Part shown: piece after piece, positions 50,141 through 62,350 of the stretch | Layout of the letters: the number at the start of each line of letters is the position of its first letter | Numbering within the stretch: the first letter of the stretch is position 1 | NCBI GenBank assembly: GCA_003254905.1 | Contig: QANU01068154.1 | Span: forward strand, 96,071-160,070 | Length of the DNA: 64,000 nt | Reading direction: 5' to 3' | Source of the DNA: Nissolia schottii | Lineage: Eukaryota; Streptophyta; Magnoliopsida; Fabales; Fabaceae | Translations under genes and position numbers: made by a program | The notes under the pieces: generated by a model | The model's input: the letters and a program-made list of their open reading frames with translations, nothing else | Database searches by the model: none | What the model was told of the DNA's origin: nothing

Positions 50141-50806
50141 GTGGTCTTGCGATCTCGACAAAGCTCTGGCCCTGACGAGTTCAAAATCAATTTTATCAAA
50201 AAATTATGGAATGTGTTGGGGGAGGAGTTTACGCCGGCAGTCATGGAGTTCTTTTCCTCTGATTATCTTCTTTCGATTGCAAACTTGGCATGGGTCACAT
50301 TGGCACCAAAGGTGGAAGGTATGAAGGAATTAAAGGAGTTTAGACCTATTAGTATGGTCGGAAACCTCTACAAGGTTATTGCTAAGGTTATGGTTAAGAG
50401 ATTAAGTGGAGTCCTCCCTGGTCTGGTGGGTGAGGCGCAAATTGCGTTTGAGGTAGGAAGAAAAATATATGATGGAGTTCTATTTGCGTCTAAGTCAGTG
50501 AATTGGTTTAAAAAGAAGTTATTGGCAGCCCTAATTCCAAAAAGCCTACGACTAAGTGAGTTGGAGATTTGTGGATCATATTTTGGATCAGATGGGCTTC
50601 AGACCTAAGTGGAGAAGGTGGGTTCAAGAGTGCATATCATCAGCATCTTTGTCCATCTTGGTAAACGGGGTTTCAGCAAGCCCGTTTAAAATGGAGAGAG
50701 GTCTAAGACAAGGAGATCCTAAGACAGGGAGATCCTTTGTCCCCTATGTTATTTGTTCTTGTGGTAGAAGCCCTTATAGGCTTTTTGAGCGTGCTAAGGA
50801 GTTAGG
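50141..50806 (+). pseudogene. LINE reverse transcriptase, N-terminal remnant
   Basis: Readable pieces include KALGPDEFKINFIKKLWNVL (frame-corrected), EFRPISMVGNLYKVIAKVMV, the GEAQIAFEVGRKIYDGVL stretch, and after a frameshift MGFRPKWRRWVQECISSAS, VNGVSASPFKMERGLRQGDP. These are the standard order of plant L1 RT blocks. A small direct duplication AGGAGATCCTAAGACAGGGAGATCCT disrupts the QGDPLSP box. It is interrupted at 50807 by LTR-X. No product is expected. Confidence 0.85.
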
Positions 50807-50994
50807 TGTAACGACCTGTGACGAAGAGCCTGTCGCAAGGGCCCAGAAAGTTCTTGGAGACGCGTTGCAGCTTGTCGGCAGCAGCAAAGTGCTGTAGCGC
50901 CCTTGGCACGCTCCAGTACGTCGCTGCTGATCAGAAAACCTAATCCGCGCCCCCTAGGCCAGAAGAGGGTCTGACCTACCCTTTTGGCCACCTC

Positions 50995-52878
50995 TGTCAT
51001 ACCCCAACTTAGGACGTAACCGCACGTAGGGCTACTGTTTATGGAAGCTCTGATGTGGCATACTAATCATGCATGAAATGCTCATAACGATAAATGAATA
51101 ACTTTTATTTATAAAAAGGAAACTTTATAACACAATTGTTTCCATATAACTGAACTGAAAATCAATACTGAGTTTACATCATATTATCATAACTGAAATG
51201 AAATGCTGAAATGCTAACATAATGGATCTTGCCCTAGACATCTGGAGCATAACTACATAACTCGGGTAGACCCCACTACGAAGCAAAGCTTACTACTAAT
51301 GCTTGAATCCTCGCTTACTGGATGAGGATGGTGTTCTCACTGTCCTCAACCGAAACTGAAAATGTTGTTGACAGAGGGGTGACTCAGTGATAGGTACCTC
51401 GGTACCACACAAATAACAGATACTACAAATAATATTATGGCATAAAGATACATGTGTGTATACTGAATGAACACGTATAGAAATTAAAGCATATATAAAT
51501 GTTATCTGAAAGAAATTGAATGAATTGCAAATACTGAATAAATTGAATGTACTGAGTAACTGAGTAAATTGAATTAACTACTGGAAAGTAAAAATGGTCT
51601 GTTTACGTATGCCCACATTTTCTGGCGGAGGAGCATAATTCAAGGGAGCCTTAGCTCGACCTTACTTACCAGGATAAATTCAGGTGGTTCCGGTATGCAC
51701 GCAACCCAGATATCTGTGAGGGTATGCATACCCTAAGTCTGAGGAGCCTTGAGCTCCGAGGGTCTGGTAGGACACGCATGCCATATCTGAGGAGTCGTGC
51801 GCTCATATTTATCTATTGCTGGTGTGGGTGACAAGGTCGTAGGACCTCATACTGTTCTAGGTCATCTACCCTAGAATCTATTGTTCATGAAGTCTTTTAG
51901 GGAGCTGTCTTTGATTACCCATGTTGTTAAGGCCTAATGCTACTGATTATGATAAGTGTTTCCTACATAACTAATCCTGTTTATTAATCCGGACTCACGG
52001 ACTAAGGTCCCACACTTAGGACAAGATTCTCAGGTAAGAGAGGTGCATCATAATGGACATCTTAAATACCAAGTCTTGCATTAGCCAGAACTTGCCCTTT
52101 GTTAAGGTCCATGCTTTAATCGGAGGCTTATTAAAGTCTTATTATATAATCCTAATCAAGCAATTCTAAGGGGTATCATGTCTATAGGTCTAGGTCTCTG
52201 TTCTAACATAGCATGACATAACATAGCATATCATAACATACACGTAAATACATGTCATATAATATATCACCTATCATGGCATCTACTGAGCATGTATATA
52301 ACACAAATGACTCTATTAATTGACCATCGAAGTTGAACCATCGACGCATCGGGACCGCCACTCATCTGGAATATCGCGAAACCGAGAAACACTGGAACTA
52401 GGGCTCCAAACGGCGTGGTGTTGACACCTAGAAAGGCCACATAAACCACCATCAGAAATCCATAAAGAAATCTTTTAACTGGTAGGCCCATGGTAGCGAT
52501 CTGGCATCGCTACAACATTCAGGCATCGCCATGGCTCCCTATGGACCACCGTGGGCCACCACCACCACGGTGGTAGTGTCGGGGCCTACTATCCTAGCCA
52601 TCCTAAAAAGGACTGGCTACCTACCTAAGTAAAGAAGAAGAGTCTAAAGCTCTGAGCGAATTAGAATAGGGGGAGGAGAGCTCTATTTATAGGAGAAGAG
52701 ATGGCCAAAGTAAGGGCCCCCAAAAACGAAGATCCAAAGAAAAAATGTGGAGCTGAGGTCGGCATGTGTCTCGTACAAGTTGCTAATGTCTCACGCGATA
52801 CATAACTTGTCCTACATCTTGCGTGAGATGATGAAGCGTCTTGTGCGAGACGTGGCCTTTTTTTTAAGGGTCGTCACA
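50995..52878 (-). mobile_element. Solo LTR, family X (inner inverted copy)
   Basis: On the plus strand it starts TGTCATACCCCAACTT and ends GGGTCGTCACA. A perfect target duplication ACCTC flanks it (50990-50994, 52879-52883). Its sequence from 50995 to about 52600 is the inverted counterpart of 54877-56455; for example ATACCCTAAGTCTGAGGAGC here corresponds to the GCTCCTCAGATTAGGGTAT stretch there. It is inserted within the outer X copy. Confidence 0.9.
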
Positions 52879-53047
52879 ACCTCTTTGCTTATATATAGAG
52901 TTCTCATTTCTCCCTTTCAACTCGCTCAAAGCTTTAGAATCCTCTCCTCTCTAAAACGGACTCCCTACTTAGTTTTTTTCTCTTTGTTGTGAAGAGGCGA
53001 CGTCTTCACTTAGGGTAGGTAGCCTGTCCTTATTTAGGATGGCCTAG

Positions 53048-54871
53048 TGATGAAAGCCAAATTTACGTCTTTTGTTCAAGGCTTTTGTCAGAAGCCTATT
53101 TTCACTTTCCAATTTGACATAGTTCCGTTTTCCGACAACTTTTGCCAAATGTGTTGAAAGCTTAATTTGAACTCTCAATCGTTTAAAAATAATATATCCT
53201 TCTTTACGGCTTTCAGATCCACAAGGGATCCAATTGCAGTATAGTCAGGTATAGTCATATCCATAGGGAGTTACAAAAATACCTTTCTTGAGTTTAGTTA
53301 ATTAAACAATGAAGTGAAGGATTGGTAAATTGTTTGATAATTTAAATAAGTAAATAAACAACATAAAATAAATAGGCAACAAATCAGAGGTAGATCCGGA
53401 AGCTTGTTGGGAATTGAATCATATCATAGTTTCATGCATCCATTTACTTATTGCATAGAACTATCATTTCGTTGATTGCCCGCCACCAGTTCTTAACTTG
53501 TTCATCGCTTTCGTGCATAAAAAGATCACAGGTTTCCTTTGTTAAACTGTCACTTTCGCACACGAGCTTAAAAAAGTACGACAACGTTATTCCAGATGTT
53601 AAAACGGCTGATCCTTTACTCCAGTTACGGCAACAAGAATTAGATGAATTGATTTAGATCCAACTCTAATGGTTGTAACTTTCATTCACAATGTTCAAGT
53701 CTAGAATCTAGCTTAGCATAGTAATATTGGTCTTAACTTGGTTTACAACTTAATTAGTATAACTTTCGTTTCATACAAATAAGTCCCAAATCAAGAATTA
53801 GAACACTAAACAAAAGCTAGCATTAAGTATAAAACCTTTCAAGCGAATCATAAGAAACTGAATAATTCATATGCAAAAAGTACATGGATATAATCATACT
53901 ACAATATTCATCAAAATCCCAACAACAAGAGGATTAGAAATCCATCTTACAAGAGAATCTCAGAGGCAAGGTTTGGACGCTTACCATGACACGTTATCAC
54001 GCTATCATGATAGCGGCTCGCCAAGCTTCTTCGATCTCCTGGCTCCTTCACCGGCCTCCTCTTTGTTGCTAAACTAACCTAAGCTTTGAAGTACAAATAA
54101 AATGAGAAAGAAATGAGTTCTAGTGGGGAGGAGACATGTATGGAAGATTTCTTGAATGAATGCACGGTCTCCTCTATTTGTAGGCAAAATTTGGTGGCAT
54201 CGCTCAGCGGTTTAGGTACAGTCGCTGAGCGATAAGGGGCTTTCTGCTGAGCGATAGGGTCCTTTCGCTGAGCGGTTAAGTCAGAAGTGGCTCCTTATTG
54301 GTTGCTTTTCTGGTGGCGACAGCTGGCAGTGGCAGTGACAGCTGGCGTAATAAATGCGCTGGCAGCAAGTGGGCACGGAGAGCATAATCGCTGAGCGGCC
54401 AGTGGTTCACCGCTGAGCGGTATGTCATTTAGGGGCGGCTACAGGCTGTCATCATAAATGCTTCGACAGGCTTTTGCAGGGCGGTGCCGACATTGTCAGG
54501 GTGGCGCCGCAATTTCAGGTTGGCTCCAGCTGGCGCACTACATGCAGCGGCTGCAAATGGCTCTGGTGGCAGCACCGCTGAGCGGCCAAGGTACACCGCT
54601 CAGTGGCAGTTTGTCTTCTTGTGCGCTGAGCGAGCTTGTCCTACCACTGAGCGGTCTTCACGCCTGATTTCCTCTTTTAAGCTCTTTTTCCTATTTTGCC
54701 CTTTTCTTCATTCTTTTGGGATTATTCTTCAATTAATTATGCTTGCATCCATCTTTCAAAATATATTATAAACCTACAAAAAATGGGGATTTAATTTAGA
54801 TAATTCTTTAAAACATAAGAGAATAAGTGCCATTTTAATAAGTGAAAATTGTGTAAATTGGGCACTTATCA
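53048..54871 (-). mobile_element. Solo LTR, family Y (inverted copy, 1.8 kb)
   Basis: On the plus strand it starts TGATGAAAGCCAAATTTACG and ends GGGCACTTATCA. A perfect target duplication CCTAG flanks it (53043-53047, 54872-54876) inside the outer LTR X. It carries about ten palindrome-like CGCTGAGCGG/CGCTCAGCGG boxes at 54198-54655. It also holds the family block GGTATAGTCATATCCATAGG near 53248 and the GGATCCAATTGCAGTATAGT stretch just before it. It is longer at its 3' end than the copies in the array at 9912-18076. Confidence 0.92.
54198..54655. repeat. CGCTGAGCGG palindrome-like cluster in LTR Y
   Basis: About ten copies of CCGCTGAGCGG, CGCTCAGCGG or one-base variants are spaced irregularly over about 460 bp. 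All family-Y copies carry this motif, in numbers that differ from copy to copy. Confidence 0.85.
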
Positions 54872-56241
54872 CCTAGGGTAGTAGGTCTCGACGTCGCTAC
54901 TTTGGGGTAGTGGTGGCGCTATGGTGGTCCACGACCGCCGTAGCAATGTCGGATCACTACCGCAGAATCTACAGTTATGATTTCCTTATGGGTTTCTGAT
55001 GGTGTGGTTTATGTTGGCCTTTCCAAGTGCTAACACTACGGCGCTTGGAGCTCCCAATACTAATGCTCCTCAGCTCCACAATATTCCAGGTGAGTGGAGG
55101 TCCCTGCACATCGACAATTCCACTTCGGTAGTCCATCAATAGAGTTAGTTGTGCATTATAACATGTATATATATATATATGCTTAGTAGTTGATAGTTGT
55201 CATGCTTACATGATATGTTATATTATAATATGTGTATGCTATGATAGGGTAGAGACTTAAGACTATAAGTATGATATCCCTTAGAACTGTTTGGTTAGGA
55301 TTACACAATAGACCTTAATAAAGACTTCGGTTAAGGAATAAACCCTAACTAAGGGTAGGTTCTAGCAAGGCAAGACTTGGTACTTAAGTTGTTCATTGTG
55401 ATGCACTTCTCTTACCTAGGAATCCTCCCCTAAGTATGGGACCTTGGTCCTTGATCTCGGACAAATAAATAAGACTAAACTAACTACCATACCCCCTGTC
55501 ATAATTGGTAGACTTAGGTCCTAACAACATGGGGTAGCCAAACTAGCTCACCTAAAAGACTTTACAAATAGTAGATCTTAGGATAGATGACCTAGAATAG
55601 TATGGGGTTAACGACCCCATAGATAAGACTCAATAGTAGATAGCTATGAGCGTTAGGCTCCTCAGATTATGGCATACGTGCCCTTCCAGAATATATGAGT
55701 GTTGGGCTCCTCAGATTAGGGTATGCATACCCCCACATGTATCCGAGTTGAACGTACCGGAACCACTAGGGTTTATCCTGGTAAATAAAGGTCGAGCTGA
55801 GGTTCCCTTGAATTGAGGATCGAGAGACATCTTTCCTTGCGCCCCTCTGCCAGGGAGGCAAGCACACACCGCAGATAAATTAGATTTACTTTCTCCGCAT
55901 TTTATTCGAATTTACTCCATCTTCTATGTTATATTTATTTATTCAGTATATGTATATGCCATGATTATTGTGCAATATATGTTATTTGTGTGGTATCAAG
56001 GTACCCACCATTGAGATGACAAACACATCTCTCTGTCAATATCATTTTCAGATACAGTAGAGGACAATGAGAACGTCTCCCTCATCCAGTAGAAGTAAGG
56101 ATTTGACATCGGTAGTAAGCTCTGCTTCGCAGTGGGTTCTACCAGAGTCATGTTAGATATGCTGCAGATGTCTAGGGCAGGATCCCTCATTTTAGTATTT
56201 CTGTATTTTATTTTTAGTTATGATATCATACACTATGTAAC

Positions 56242-56278
56242 TGATAAGTGCCTAATTTATACAATTTTGACATATCAN
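56242..56278 (+). mobile_element. 36-bp stub of LTR Y ending at an N (probable collapsed insertion)
   Basis: GTAAC (56237-56241) is followed by TGATAAGTGCCTAATTTATA and on to GACATATCA. This matches the first 36 bases of the LTR Y at 63363 at all but one position. Then come a single N at 56278 and TAAC (56279-56282). The surroundings are LTR X. If the N is a G, the flanks make a perfect 5-bp target duplication. This suggests a full LTR Y that the assembly reduced to one N. Confidence 0.75.
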
Positions 56279-56455
56279 TAACTCAGTATTGTTGAATTTG
56301 AACTAGTTATATGAAATCAGTTATTTTATAAAGTTAGCCTTTTTGAAATAAAGTTATTTATTTTATAAGCCTTTCATGCATGTTAGTATGCCACGTCAGA
56401 GCTTCCATATGGAAGTAGCCCTACGTGCGGTCATGTCCCAAGTTGGGGTGTGATA

Positions 56456-57026
56456 TTGGGTTTAGTAGAGGCCTTGTTGGTGGGAAAGAATAAAACCCCG
56501 TTGTCTCATCTCCAGTTTGTGGATGATACCATCTTTTTTTACCAAAATGATGGAGAAACAATCAAGAATTACCAAAGGATTCTGGATTGGTTTGAGCTGA
56601 TGTCGGGCCTTAGTATCAACTATGACAAATCAGCATAGCTATAAATTGTGAAAAGCCATGGTCAAAAAAGATGTGTGACTTGTTGGGTTGTGGATTGGCT
56701 AAAGTACCTATTAGATATCTTGGAATTCCTTTGGGTGCGAACCCAAGAATACTGGACACATGGGGTCCAGTTATAAGGAACATTCAAGAAAGGTTGGGTA
56801 CTTGGAAAACAAAATTTTTGTCAAAAGCAGGAAGGTTTCTTATTATCAAATCAGTTTTAAATAGCCTACTAGTATACTATCTGGGTATTTTCAAAGTGCC
56901 GAAGGAAGTGACCAAGAATATCATCTCATTACAATCTAGATTTTTCTGGGGGAAGCATGATGGGGGCGCGAAATGAAAACAATTAGTTGGAAATTTATCG
57001 AGAAGCCTAAGAATGTGGGTGGCTTG
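56456..57026 (+). pseudogene. LINE reverse transcriptase, catalytic and thumb remnant
   Basis: The reading resumes as LVEALLVGKN, then KTPLSHLQFVDDTIFFYQND. The RT catalytic box is FVDD instead of the usual FADD. It continues with SGLSINYDKSA (then a stop), LGCGLAKVPIRYLGIPLGAN, ERLGTWKTKFLSKAGRFLII and SLQSRFFWGKHDGG. A stop at about 56636 and a frameshift near 56970 disable it. The next LTR X interrupts it at about 57027. Confidence 0.85.
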
Positions 57027-58943
57027 AGTAACAGTTCTAGAAATCGTTATCGACACGCAAGGAACTAATTCCCTTACGAAAACCTCCTAACGTGCTAATC
57101 ATGAAAAAATTGCACAGCTTTATAAATAAAGAGGAAATATATTTACATAAACTAAACATCATAATATAATATAAAAAGATTCTTTACAAGATACGAAATA
57201 TATATAGTTCAAAATACGCTACTGTATGCTTGTAGTCTACTAGAGCACACTAAAGACTGTCATCAATGTAAATTATCCTAAAGACTGAAATAACTGAAGA
57301 GTACTTCACGACAATGTAAAGCTCACTAAAAGTCCACTCTTCTAAGATCTACTAAACGAGCAGTGCATCTTCGTCAACGGTATCTAAAAAAGGTTGATGA
57401 GGGGTGAGTCATTGCTCAGTGAATAACAAACCCCACAACAACATGGGACAGTTCGTAACCATAGCATGCAAATGCAAAACATATATATGCAACAACCATG
57501 AAAACATTCATATAATAATAATAATGATAATAATCTTAAAAGCATTTAAGAACATAAGCAAGTGGAGAGTTCTCTAGATAGACATTCTGAGTATTACTGT
57601 TTCGCTTAATGATGCAATATCCTGGACGCACTACTCAAGTATCTAAGCCACGACAGTTGGGGATACACTGCCCGAGTCTATAGATTCCTGATAGTTAGTC
57701 TTGATGCACTACCCAAGTACCTAGGTCACGACAGTTGGGGATACACTGCCAAAGTCCATAAATTCATGGTAGTTAGTCCTAATCTACATGATACATGACA
57801 TTGGGCATCACGATCTTGCCCTAAATCTACATGAATCCTATTCTACTTTAAGATCGTACAAGGTATACCAGGGTCAACGTAGGTTGTCGCTGACTTACAG
57901 TTCTATCCTAGATATTCTTCCATGAAAACAGTTTTTAAAATACATAACATGATAACATTATCCTTTAACTGATACTGATAACATGACATGACTTAATATC
58001 TTTAAGTGTCTTTATCTTGGACAAATAAATGTAGACTAAGATCTCATGCTTAAGGAGGTTCCCAAGTAAGAGAGATGCGTCACAATGGACATCTTAAATA
58101 CCAAGTTTTGTCCTTAGCCAGAACCTTTCCTTAAGTTTTTTCCCACCAAAATCTTTCATTAACCATGATCTTTTATTAAGGGTTTAACTAAATAATTTGT
58201 GTATATATATATATATATATATCACTTAATACTAATCATACATACATAATATGAATGTATTTAATGTAGTAAAATATGTTGTCCCTCATGATTTTCTAGA
58301 ATAGCTTCATAAATATCTACTTCATAAATAAAGAGTTTCTAAATAAATAATCATGAGAAAATAACTAATTAAATAAAAGAATAACTAAATTCATAAATAC
58401 ATAAATAAAATAATAAATTCCACCTCCTAGGATTTTATAAAACATGCATAAATAAAATAATGCTAAAATAATTAAAATAAATAACTAAATAACTTTTAAA
58501 AATAAATACATAGTCTAAAATAGACCTTGAAGAAACCCACTCACTTGAAAATGGTTTACCACTAACGAGCACTAAGCTAGGAGCTCTTAACACGCCCTAC
58601 GTGGAGGCATTGCTTCCCCACAAACGAAAAATGAGTGGGAGAAAAGAAATAAAAAAAATAACTAGAGCAAAAAGTCTCACAAAAGGGTGACCTCTCAAGC
58701 TCTAGAGTGAATTAGCAAGTCTAAATACTCATAGGAAACCTCTATATATAAGGGGAAGAGGAGATCCCCTTCTATCGCTCTAATCGATGTGGGACTAATT
58801 TCTCGACGTGATGCAACGCTCCTTGGGTGCTATAACGCGCCCACACGCCACGCCGCTGCACTATGCCTAGGGCTGCAGCGCGCTGGCTTTCCTTGTCTTG
58901 CATCTCGCGTGAGAAATGCCCTATTTTTTTCTAGGTCATGACA
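57027..58943 (-). mobile_element. Solo LTR, family X (third copy, diverged)
   Basis: The left end is AGTAACAGTTCTAG and the right end GGTCATGACA. It shares the AGAGATGCGTCACAATGGAC and ATCTTAAATACCAAGT blocks (about 58071-58105) with the X copy at 52035-52075. It also shares the CGCGTGAGA...CTATTTTTTT end region. It splits LINE codons that resume as LGVGGTVTKNSALLFK. The flanks GCTTG and ACCTA would match a target duplication only if several transitions are allowed, so the exact left border is tentative. Confidence 0.7.
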
Positions 58944-59930
58944 ACCTAGGTGTTGGTGGCACAGTCACTAAAAATTCTGCATTATTATTCAAATGTTGGT
59001 TGAGATTTTCAAAGGAGGATTTCCTGTTGTGGAAACAAATTGTCTGTTTGTGCAATAAGTTGAATCCATTGCAACCTCTTGCAAATCAACAAGTGAAGCA
59101 AAATAGTGGTGTTTGGGTAGCAATTCATTAATTTGGTTAGGGTGACCCTGAGATATAAAAAATGGTCATTGATGGAATTAGAATGAATGTGGGAGATAGG
59201 AGCAAAATCAATTTTTGGGAAGATTATTAGATGGGTGAAGGATGTTTGAAAACTATATTTCACCAATTGTTTAACATATCAGTGCAAAAGGAAAGTTGTA
59301 TTGGTAAGTGTGATTTCAGAAATTTGTTTGAGTGGAAAAATACCTGCTAACTGACATGCATCTGATCCTTGCAAGAGTGAACATGAATCGAGAGAAATTA
59401 GATAGAGTGGTGTGGAGTTTTACTAATAATGGTTCTTTTAATGTTAAATCCTTTTTGTAGGTGGTTCAAGATGAAATAATACAACAATCGGAGGTGGCAA
59501 CATATAACTTCATGAAGAATCTTTGGAAATGCCGTGTTCCACCAAGGGTAGAATTGTGGGCGTGGTTCGTGATCCTGGAGAAGGTTAAAACAAGACAACA
59601 TATGGTGCGATTGAACATTATTCCACAAGATCAAGTGGTGTATGTTTTGTGCAAGAGAGAGGAAGAATCAGTGACACATCTATTTATCCATTGCGAATTT
59701 CCTTCGTAACTATGGGTTGTGTGGCTGAGTGGTTGGAACATATCTTGGCTAGCTCCAAAGAGGCCTAAGGAAATGTTTGAAGCTTGACAATGGATTCTAA
59801 TTTGTGGTCCTAGAAGAAAGGTATGGTTGTGCGGATTCTTTAGTGTTATCTGGACTATTTGGAAGTGTAGAAATAAAAATATTTTTGAGGAAAAAAAAAC
59901 TAATGACAATAGAAGGAGCCAAAGAAAGTA
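58944..59930 (+). pseudogene. LINE C-terminal (zf-RVT-like) remnant
   Basis: It starts LGVGGTVTKNSALLFKCWLR. After frameshifts comes KNLWKCRVPPRVELWAWFVI, then HMVRLNIIPQDQVVYVLCKR, then EEESVTHLFIHCEFPS. The last holds the C..H..H..C pattern of the LINE zinc-binding region (CKREEESVTHLFIHC). It ends with VWLCGFFSVIWTIWKCRNKN and IFE. Stops occur at about 59130, 59707 and 59786. Confidence 0.85.
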
Positions 59931-60646
59931 TGCTTAATTGGGTTAGTGATGTGTGAATAATAAAGGGGAGATTGTAAAAAAAAAAAAACAAAAGAACCTT
60001 TTCTGATTTCATGCACATTCATATTCATATCATGGGGTCAATAGGTGCTTGTCGAGTTGAATTGGTGTTGGGTGGGGTGTAGTTAGGCCTTTCCTTATTT
60101 TGGGTGCCTCAAATTTGTTTATTGCTTGTGAGGCTCTGCATTGTTCCATTTTTTCTGGCGTTTTCGAAGGGGTTGATTCAAAGTTGAGAAACAAATAGTG
60201 GTGGTTGGCAAGTTATTTTTTTTAAAAAGTAAAATTCAGTTTTAGTTCTTTGCGCAAGTGATGACTTAGTATGTCAACATTTTTCAATAAGGTGCAAGGG
60301 TCTTGGAGTAGTCTTTGTGTTGTCTTGATATACCTTTTGGTAGCGTCTGGTGTTGTTTTTCCTTGGTCAGATATTAGTGATGTGTGGTGCTTTATTTTGG
60401 AGCATTGTGGGTGTAGATTGGGGTTGTGTTATGCTTTGAGTTGGGCTTTGTGTTGGTTGCGGTGTTTGTCTATAGTAATGTAGCTCTGTTTATGTTTGTT
60501 GTTTAGTGCTAGCTTGGTGTTGTTGCTCGTTTCCTTTTGTTTTTCTCAATGGTTGTGTTTGTATTGGTTTACCTACTTTTGTCAAGTCTGTCCTATACTC
60601 TCCCGTTTATACATTCTTGGTGAGTATTATGTATAAAAAAAAATTA

Positions 60647-62086
60647 TAACTAAAATTCGCCAAACTTTTACACTAGACTATACTCCCCTCCCATATTTTG
60701 GGGCCAATTTTTTTTTTTTTTTCACTCCTTGTAAGGAAATAAATCCTCTCTATTGTTGTTTGTCAAAGTCATTTAAAAAGACAACGAGTGACTAATTATT
60801 ATCAAAATAAGGCAACGAATGACTAACATTATTTTCTACTTATTCTCAATAGATGAAGCAGATGATCAATACTAAACCATGCAAGAAATAAACTACTACA
60901 CTAATTTAATTCTATATCTGTCCCTGTCAGTGGCACAAGTTAGTAATAGATGTCTGGGAATAATTCGTTAATTTGGGTAGTTAACATTAAATATATATAT
61001 ATATATATTGGGAAGTTAGATGCACAATAAAATTAGTTCATTATTTCGTCCAAGTCTTCTATGTTAGGTATGCGTTGTAGTCTAATAACCCAAAAGCATC
61101 CTTGTACGTACATATGATGTCTCTATCATTAACAAAAATAACAAGAAGGTAAATTTTATCGAAAGAATAATAGAAACAAGATAATTTTAATATCATATAT
61201 ATTTTACCATAAAATAGGATTTTTTTTTTCTTCAAAACATAATATAAATTACTGAAATTAAAGAAAAACTTAATAATAGTAAATATTTTCAAAATTATTT
61301 TGTGATTTCTTCCATTATTTCTAAATTATATAATATAATAATTGGTAACATGTAAAAAATAACATTTTTTATCCTGCATTTGTGTGTGCGTATAAATTGT
61401 TTAAATTTTTTTCTCACAAATTATTTAATTAACTTAGCTGATTTTAATTAATAAATTGATTTATCGAGCACTTATAATGTGAAATGTGATATTTATTTAT
61501 TGGAAAAAGAGTATAGGGCCACCCTAATTTAAAAATCTTTCAAAACCGTCTTAATTAGTCCCTAAATTTGACTATAATACTTCAATATACCCTTTTTGTT
61601 TTGAATTTGATAATACAATAATATTAGTAATATTACATGAAAACATGTTAACCAATATTTGTTTTACATTAAATTTAGACCGTTGATGAATTCATTTTTG
61701 TTCAAATCTATTTTTTAATAGCTACATTAATATATAAAAATTTATAATATTAAAAACCAAATAAAGTTTTATTGTAATAAAAAATGACTAATTCTATACA
61801 ATTTGATGAATAATATTATAAATGAATCAATAAGTTGTATTAATGAATGGATTTTTTTTTTCATTTGATATTACTAGTACTTTAGCAAAATTGAGTCGAC
61901 ATAGGTTAAAGTTTTAGGGAGATTTTAAAGTTCATTGTGGTACTTTGTAAAAGGATATAAGTTGAAGGGGGTATGTATATATATGATGCTTAAAGAGAAT
62001 CATAATATTAGTCTCACAAGCTTGCAAAATATATATAAAATAAGAATAGCCTCACAAATCACAACTATGTATCCCATGAGATGCTC
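60647..62086. other. AT-rich spacer
   Basis: No supported gene. Long T and A runs, a (TA)n run at about 60991-61008, and nothing else recognised. Confidence 0.55.
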
Positions 62087-62350
62087 CAACTACAATAAAA
62101 ATGACTATTACTGTCGAGACATTACTGTCGGAAAAAATAAAATAATCGACGGTAACCGGTCGACCGGTGAAAAAGGCGTGCTATTACCATGGGATAGTCA
62201 TCCCGACGCAAATACCGACGGTAATTTTTTAGCGGGTTATGGCGGGAACAGCATTTCCGACGGAAATAACCGACAGAAACGTACAACTAATAGCAAAAAG
62301 CCACGTGTAATCAATAATTTATTGGTGCAATCATTACCGGCGGCACGATA

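Larger units (their letters stand above)
50807..56455 (+). mobile_element. Solo LTR, family X (outer copy), itself split by two other solo LTRs
   Basis: It begins TGTAACGACCTGTGACG and ends GTTGGGGTGTGATA. The flanks TTAGG (50802-50806) and TTGGG (56456-56460) form a one-mismatch target duplication inside the LINE. The pieces are 50807-50994, about 52884-53047 and 54877-56455, giving about 1.9 kb when joined, which matches the intact X copy at 50995-52878. It is in plus orientation, opposite to that inner copy. A stub of LTR Y plus an N sits at 56242-56278. No internal genes remain. Confidence 0.8.
50125..60646 (+). mobile_element. Degenerate L1-type LINE broken by nested solo LTRs
   Basis: Three coding remnants lie in order and on the same strand: RT fingers/palm at 50141-50806, RT catalytic and thumb region at 56456-57026, and the C-terminal zf-RVT region at 58944-59930. 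A 3' tail ends in an A-run near 60633-60642. The gaps are filled by a nested LTR-X block (50807-56455) and another LTR-X copy (about 57027-58943). The 5' end is missing, so it looks 5'-truncated, as is common for LINEs. No clear target duplication was found. Confidence 0.8.

Noticed and set aside
50807..56455. A foldback transposon with 1.6-kb terminal inverted repeats
   Set aside because: The inner arm has its own perfect ACCTC duplication and the outer unit has TTAGG/TTGGG, so the structure is two separate LTR insertions in opposite orientation.
50085..60665. A target-site duplication for the LINE
   Set aside because: AAATTCTAAC on the left and ACTAAAATTC on the right share only short AT-rich words; no convincing direct repeat.
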